DNA of 11,443 nt from Pseudomonadota bacterium (GTDB lineage: Bacteria; Myxococcota_A; Polyangia; Haliangiales; Haliangiaceae): assembly GCA_023430775.1 (NCBI GenBank), contig JAEYYY010000093.1:1-11443 (forward strand). Direction: 5' to 3'. Shown one piece after another: positions 8,301-11,443 of the stretch; position 1 is the stretch's first letter; every line of letters starts with the position of its first letter. The notes under the pieces were generated by a model. It made no database searches. It saw nothing but the letters and a program-made list of their open reading frames with translations, and was not told where the DNA came from. Position numbers and translations under genes: made by a program.

Positions 8301-11300
8301 CGACGCGCGGCCTCGGGATCGCCGGCCGCGACGAGCCGGCGCCAGTCCTCGTACAGCGCGACGATCTCCTTGGCCGCCGCGATGTCGTGCGAGTGGATGT
8401 TCTTGTCGCGGTTGTTGTTGCTGCGCGTCGCGCCCGGGGTCGCCTCGTCGGTGACGGCCCTCGTGCCCGGCTTGCCGGTCGGGTGCTTCGCGGTGGTGTC
8501 CGCGATCTCGTCGAGCTCGTGACCGATCACGAACCGGATGTCGCTGAGGTGGAGCCCCTGCGCGAGATCGATGTCGGCCTTCCAGTTGCCCCCGTCCTTG
8601 GACAGCTTGAACCGCGCCGCACCGCCGTCGCCACTGTGCGCGTCGACCGGGGTCAGCTTGTCGGTGATCGTGACGTGGCACTCGACGTCCATCGTCTCGC
8701 CGGTGTCGCCGATCTTGACCTTGAGCGTCAGCGTCGCCGTGGTGTCGGTGACGTTGGTGACCTTGACGTCGTCGCGACCGGGCGCGAGGTGAGCCTGGAG
8801 CTCGGGTGCGGAGTAGCGGACGACCTGCTTGTCGGGACCATCGCCCTGGGTGCGGATCGGGAACGTGTCGGCGCCCTTGTGCGCACCGGTCACCGGCTCG
8901 TCCCCCGGTTGCTGCTTCGCCGGTGCGGGTTGATCGCTCGCGTCGGCGACGGACGCCGGCTTGGTCGGCTGGAGCGCCGGAGCGGCGGCCGCGATCTTGG
9001 TGGCGGCGCCCGGCTTGACCGGCTTGGGCTCGGCGACGTTCGGCGCGTCGACGCGCGGCTTGGTCGTCGCACCGTCGCTCGCCGCGCCCGCGTTCGGATC
9101 GAACTTCAACGGGTTGACGATGCCGCCCTCGACCCAGTGATCGATCGGCTTGCCGGCTTCCTGCTGCTTCTTGAGCCACGCCTCGAAGATCTCGACGGCG
9201 CGCTTGCTGATCTCGGTCTCGCTCGGCGGCGACGCCAGATCGTCCGCGCCGATCTTGCCCTTGTCGCCGAGCAGCCGCTGCTGTGGGAACGACTTGGTCT
9301 CCATGTCGAACTTGCCGGTGTAGACACCGGCGGTCTCGACCTCGCCACGCGCCAGTGCCGCCTTGTACTCGGGCGACTCGAGGAACGCGCGCATGTTCTC
9401 CTGGCCCTTGACGTAGGACCGCGTGAACGTCACCGGATCGACGATGCGCCCGGTGCTCTCGGCGCGATCGAGCACGCCGCCGTAGGTCACCGTCGGATCG
9501 CTCTCGACGAAGCCGAACGTCACCTTGAGGCCGCGCGCCTGCGCCGCCTTCAAGATCCAGCCGTTCTCGCTCGCGTCGCCCTCGCCTGCCGCGTCCCACA
9601 CCGCGCCGAACTTGAACTTGCCCTCGTTCGCTCCCTTGACGATGCCGGTCAGCGAGCCCTTGCCCGCCGCGCAGCCACCATTGGTGACGAGGATGTCGCG
9701 CTGCGGGTGATCCGGCGGCAGCGACTTCATCGCATCGAGGTGCTGGAGGAACGCGACGCGCGCGATCGCGACCGCGGCCGGGTGCAGCGCGTGGTTCGCC
9801 GTCGCGCGCACCTGGAGCTCGTCCGCTCCAGCCGGCGCCTTGCCGGTGCCGTACGCCGCGTACATCTTCTTCGCGCCGTCGACCTCGAACACGTAGGCGC
9901 CCATCTTGTCGTCGCGCGAGCGCTGGTAGTACTGGTCGACGATCTTCGGCAGATCGGCCTCGAGCGCATTCGCGAACGCGGTCTCGTGCGCGCGCTCGTT
10001 CTGCGTCAGCGCGCCCCAGCGCGGGATGCCCTTCTCCTTGAGGATCGCCATCGCGGTGGCGGCATCGGCGTTCGCCGGGATGGTGTCGACCGGCAGACCG
10101 ATCAGCGCATCGCCGGCGCCCTGCATGAGCACCGGCTTGTCCGACGGCGGACCGACGAGCTTGGTGCTCTTGGTGGCGAGTTCGTCGCCGAACGTCTTGC
10201 GCAGCCCGTCGACGGAGTCGGCGAGGTCGGCGGCGTTCTTCGCGTCGGCCTCGGTGGCCGGCGGCTTGATCACCGCGGGCTTCTTCGTCGTCGAGTCGCC
10301 AGTCTCGACCTCGGCGTCGTTGACGTTCGCCGGCTTCTTGGGATCGACGACGGCCTCGGGCTCGGGAGCCTTCACCGGCTTCGCGAGCTGCTCGAGGAGA
10401 TCGGACGGAGCACCGGCGTCGGCGAGGAGCTTGCGATGGACCTCGAGGTTCTCGCCCTGGAGCTCGGCGAGCCGCTGCGCCAGCTGCGTCTTCTTCGCCT
10501 CGAGCTCGGGCGAGGTCGGCGGCAGCTTCTTGATCTCCTCGTGGAGGGCGACCAGATCCTTCGCCTTCTTCGGGTCGAGCTTGAGCGACGGACCGAAGTC
10601 ATCCGCCGAGTCGTAGACGGCGGCGCCCTTCGCCGATCCGGTGACCGGCTTGCTGGCGTCGGCTTCCTTGCGCGCCTTGCTGTCGGCCTTGAGCTTCTCG
10701 AGGTCGTCGTGGATCTGCTGCAGACCCTCCATCGACAGCTGCTTGTCGATGCCGTCGGGCAGCTTCGGCGGCGTCGACTCGATGCCCATCTCGAGATCGC
10801 GGGCGTGCTTGTAGAGCGACGCGAGGTACTTCTCGTACTCGGCCTTCTTGACCGGATCGGCGTTGACCGCGCGAACCGCGTCCTCGACCGGACCGAGCAC
10901 CTTGCGCATCTGCGGCTCGACGTCCGGGTGGACGTTGCGCACGATCGGCTTGCCGAGCCCGATGTCGTACGGGATGTGCTCGACCGCCGCGACCGCGAGC
11001 GCGTGCTTGCCGATGATCTGGATCTCGCCGCGCACCCCGCTCGGGTACTGGACGTAGATCATGACGCCGGTGAAGCCACCGTCCATCGGCTTACCGACGT
11101 CGCTCTTGATCTGATCGCGACCGGTCTCCTTGGCCTTGACGTTGGCCGCCTCGGCGATCTGCGTGATCTCGGCGGCGGTCATGTACGGCTTGCCTTCGGT
11201 CGCCGCGTGCAGGTTGTTGACGGCGGTGACCGTGAGCTTGCCGCTGTTGATCGCGTCGACCAGCGACTGGACGACCTTCGGCATGTTGTTCATGTCGCCG

Positions 11301-11443
11301 ACGACGAGCCGCGTGCCGAGCGCGTCCCACGTGTTGTCGACGGCCTGATCGACGGTGGTGATGCCGTCCTTCGCCCACTTGTTGTTGATCGCGCGCTGCA
11401 GCCGGTTGGCCGCCGATTCCGGATCCTTCGGACGCCCCTGGAC
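5303..11443 (-). CDS. Giant multi-domain protein: RelA/SpoT-like, zeta-toxin-like and flavin-oxidoreductase-like modules, 5' partial
   Basis: The frame is open from the right edge to the TGA at 5303, 2046 codons, so the N-terminus is missing; the ATG at 11293 lies inside the RelA/SpoT-like domain and is not the true start. Residue numbers below count from the right edge. Residues about 5-165: RelA/SpoT-like. About 170-450: Lys/Glu/Ala-rich helical linker. About 450-775: zeta-toxin-like region with P-loop GGCAAGKGS (Lys595). About 780-860: Ala/Pro/Lys linker. About 860-990: beta-rich module ending in GHELDEI (975-980). About 1215-1315: a second, similar module without that motif. About 1365-1425: charged coiled-coil-like helix, then a PPPPP linker. 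About 1605-1945: two-dinucleotide-site oxidoreductase-like region with GDGPTG (1618-1623) and GFGPTG (1834-1839). The rest is a Pro/Ala-rich tail. No membrane segment is visible. It heads a probable four-gene operon. Inferred role: a multi-warhead effector. A housekeeping multi-enzyme is unlikely given the module mixture. Confidence 0.85.
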   Translation of the reverse strand, partial: VQGRPKDPESAANRLQRAINNKWAKDGITTVDQAVDNTWDALGTRLVVGDMNNMPKVVQSLVDAINSGKLTVTAVNNLHAATEGKPYMTAAEITQIAEAANVKAKETGRDQIKSDVGKPMDGGFTGVMIYVQYPSGVRGEIQIIGKHALAVAAVEHIPYDIGLGKPIVRNVHPDVEPQMRKVLGPVEDAVRAVNADPVKKAEYEKYLASLYKHARDLEMGIESTPPKLPDGIDKQLSMEGLQQIHDDLEKLKADSKARKEADASKPVTGSAKGAAVYDSADDFGPSLKLDPKKAKDLVALHEEIKKLPPTSPELEAKKTQLAQRLAELQGENLEVHRKLLADAGAPSDLLEQLAKPVKAPEPEAVVDPKKPANVNDAEVETGDSTTKKPAVIKPPATEADAKNAADLADSVDGLRKTFGDELATKSTKLVGPPSDKPVLMQGAGDALIGLPVDTIPANADAATAMAILKEKGIPRWGALTQNERAHETAFANALEADLPKIVDQYYQRSRDDKMGAYVFEVDGAKKMYAAYGTGKAPAGADELQVRATANHALHPAAVAIARVAFLQHLDAMKSLPPDHPQRDILVTNGGCAAGKGSLTGIVKGANEGKFKFGAVWDAAGEGDASENGWILKAAQARGLKVTFGFVESDPTVTYGGVLDRAESTGRIVDPVTFTRSYVKGQENMRAFLESPEYKAALARGEVETAGVYTGKFDMETKSFPQQRLLGDKGKIGADDLASPPSETEISKRAVEIFEAWLKKQQEAGKPIDHWVEGGIVNPLKFDPNAGAASDGATTKPRVDAPNVAEPKPVKPGAATKIAAAAPALQPTKPASVADASDQPAPAKQQPGDEPVTGAHKGADTFPIRTQGDGPDKQVVRYSAPELQAHLAPGRDDVKVTNVTDTTATLTLKVKIGDTGETMDVECHVTITDKLTPVDAHSGDGGAARFKLSKDGGNWKADIDLAQGLHLSDIRFVIGHELDEIADTTAKHPTGKPGTRAVTDEATPGATRSNNNRDKNIHSHDIAAAKEIVALYEDWRRLVAAGDPEAARRKETLDKAIKANKLEQLDPSKVKVLDAVDAPPAVRSYLESAVIPGAKRGEPLKVKDVEPGGVPADLPAATQKIFEQARELHLRMTEGENARFLGKDLAALKWQEFLRDNGIDVDIAVKPTVLPTQKRADTASDDVLDRTPAKPDKAAVEGDVSHVDTDSAVPKRAATVGGISEQHVKAAFTELAQQPSATYRVVSGAGSDEILIEVTMPDGVTKKTQQVKLAKPQNVDGQMSGMWVEGGEIHIWVSPKLPDDQIHRAFGAVMGRVVARVQETNGGGATDPKLAAAIGQADALFRHLDVTRKANESGPEELPAATPGDDPKKVTRARSEAAERNAKRESEARIEAEIDLLIAKHPELIEQAPKELREKLEARAKLGFEPGEVGKRKPPPPPADDTSEDAGRRASTVLPGAPKEPKAYTEADRIKVLELKVVFETIKEIDLRLAQRDQRDTANHQGGKDGPEIKIADGETLRRQEMVAKAQRLLADLQLGGTDPAYYQARLDELEAVFPGARQAIGDSVIKRVEKRVAADESHRDAKDYARRAADKSKDIEQMLEATSNTPDKPFTTDRIVVGDGPTGLANIAGLAQKNGMEKGGDGFIDPATMLVVGGPDLIAKMAESGPNMRWGQRAEVYDGAEAKHPIFRGGGELQKATEDTGDFSTVGQMHDAMDNARNRIGVARAEAKVLRVETQDTNGKDWAAPGYPVRVIMEVNGKPVVVYAKAADVTTGIGSARLPDPSILSPEDAQTLTNNPKRAAGKQVMMNGEDAMVTRGDDNRIETAFQDQKVLVLGFGPTGAWAAIEAQRRGASGVDWGGTSAELSQQGSTNETSVKGLKTLDRVQETLDPASKVNITTDRIIKIEPHGEGAVVYYAKGTPPNIEIYPVRYDRVINAGMPSAETNARTPAQPSAPKSGDITAGLPLAPQAGTDAPVWATPNDTVRVMGPAAGGIRGSDEDNNEIARRGAALSRRADSPGDRGAPRVMEPTGAAVDKANGINPTTGTVK
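5620..6631 (-). other. Flavin/NAD(P)-type oxidoreductase-like region within the giant protein
   Basis: The segment opens with strand RIVVGDGPTGLANIAGLAQ, a GxGxxG dinucleotide-binding turn. It continues with VVYAKAADVTTGIGSARLP, which has the look of the strand-plus-ATG-like motif. A second turn follows in KVLVLGFGPTGAWAAIEAQ, and the region ends with YPVRYDRVINAGMP, like a terminal ATG-type motif. This order (FAD site, ATG-like, NAD(P) site, ATG-like) is that of two-dinucleotide-binding flavoproteins. The acceptor or substrate is unknown. Confidence 0.5.
7490..7795 (-). other. Probable divergent second copy of the beta-rich module
   Basis: The pattern repeats about 300 residues further on: SEQHVKAAFTELAQQ, strands YRVVS and DEILIEVTMPDG, then QVKLAKPQ, GMWVEGGEIHIWVS and a final helix PDDQIHRAFGAVMGRVVARV. 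The helix that carries GHELDE in the first copy here reads FGAVMGRV, without the His-Glu pair. The relationship rests on layout more than on identity. Confidence 0.3.
8474..8866 (-). other. Beta-rich module ending in a GHELDEI motif
   Basis: Several predicted strands (VKVTNVTDTTATLTLKVKI, MDVECHVTITDKL, AARFKLSKDGGNWKADIDL) lead into a helix DIRFVIGHELDEIAD with H975 and E976. The motif resembles HExxH but has Glu where the second His would be, so it is either degenerate or uses other ligands. An IHSHD cluster lies about 40 residues later. Confidence 0.4.
8870..8896 (-). repeat. PVTGxxKGA linker motif, copy 2
   Basis: PVTGAHKGA at residues 850-858 of the giant protein lies just before the first beta-rich module. 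The same nine-residue pattern occurs at 10622-10648. Confidence 0.4.
9119..9736 (-). other. Zeta-toxin-like P-loop kinase domain within the giant protein
   Basis: DILVTNGGCAAGKGSLT places a Walker A loop after a beta strand, with Lys595 and Ser597. AVWDAAGEGDASEN, the helix ILKAAQARGLKVTF, the strand FVESDP, then DRAESTGRIVDPVTFTRSY and GQEN follow the order in zeta toxins and related UDP-sugar or nucleotide kinases. Zeta toxins phosphorylate UDP-N-acetyl sugars and block wall synthesis; the substrate here cannot be read from sequence. The region just before it (DQYYQRSRDDKMGAYVFEVD) may belong to the same module. Confidence 0.6.
10622..10648 (-). repeat. PVTGxxKGA linker motif, copy 1
   Basis: PVTGSAKGA at residues 266-274 lies in the helical linker after the RelA/SpoT-like domain. 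It shares seven of nine residues with the copy at 8870-8896 and, like it, stands in a low-complexity linker next to a module boundary. Confidence 0.4.
10949..11431 (-). other. RelA/SpoT-like nucleotidyltransferase domain within the giant protein
   Basis: The order of motifs follows PF04607 (pyrophosphokinase part of RelA/SpoT and small alarmone synthetases). There is a basic GRPKDPESAANRLQR segment like R.K...S...KL.R, then DALGTRLVV (from residue 40) like DxAGxRI. GGFTGVMIYV sits at the place of GYxSxH. EIQI follows at 140-143, then EHIPYD at 155-160. The Tyr and His of GYxSxH appear as Phe and Met, so activity may be altered or lost. Members of this family transfer pyrophosphate from ATP to guanosine nucleotides, and some toxic members act on other targets; which applies here is unknown. 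Confidence 0.62.

Noticed and set aside
11291..11293. ATG at 11293 as the true start of the giant gene
   Set aside because: The frame continues open to the window edge, and the upstream 50 codons complete the RelA/SpoT-like motifs (GRPKD...RLQR, DALGTR). The start must therefore be beyond the window.
1..11443. CRISPR arrays, tRNA or rRNA genes, insertion sequences, phage integrase sites
   Set aside because: No spaced direct repeats, tRNA-like cloverleaf arms, transposase motifs or terminal inverted repeats were seen. Coding genes cover nearly all of the window.

Overview
This is a GC-rich window with dense, nearly gap-free coding, two or three GTG starts and long antisense shadow ORFs. Together with the protein families seen (an eCIS_core/DUF4157 HExxH protein and a TIGR02996/leucine-rich-repeat protein), it suggests a large-genome predatory or soil bacterium, most likely Myxococcota (for example the Kofleriaceae/Haliangiaceae/Polyangiaceae range). 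The lineage is inferred from composition and families; no marker gene is present.

Layout. Positions 1-1857 (minus) hold the N-terminal 619 codons of a protein with an eCIS_core (DUF4157) HELVH domain, a long Pro/Thr/Ala/Gln linker and a very hydrophobic region; its C-terminus is off the left edge. A 135-bp divergent spacer with a long palindrome separates it from a plus-strand helical-repeat (TPR-like) gene at 1993-3006. That gene converges on, and overlaps by 11 bp, a tight minus-strand series. Read in transcription order, the series is a giant ORF entering from the right edge (11443 to 5303, at least 2046 residues), a 427-residue TIGR02996/LRR protein, a 165-residue unknown and a 154-residue unknown. 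The spacings are 41, 11 and 8 nt, so the four probably form one operon.

The most remarkable object is the giant protein. It chains at least three recognisable enzyme-like modules through long charged helical linkers: a RelA/SpoT-type (ppGpp synthetase-like) domain, a zeta-toxin-like P-loop kinase domain, and a C-terminal flavin/NAD(P)-type oxidoreductase-like region with two GxGPTG motifs. Between the second and third lie two apparently related beta-rich modules, only one of which keeps a GHELDE motif. The short motif PVTGxxKGA occurs twice, in the linkers bordering the zeta region.

Working model (inference): this is an effector or polymorphic-toxin island. The eCIS_core protein and the giant multi-domain protein would be secreted or phage-tail-like cargo. 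The three small genes after the giant ORF, and perhaps the plus-strand repeat protein, would be accessory factors such as immunity, chaperone or loading proteins. No eCIS structural genes (sheath, tube, baseplate, AAA+ ATPase) lie in this window, so the delivery route is not shown by the sequence.
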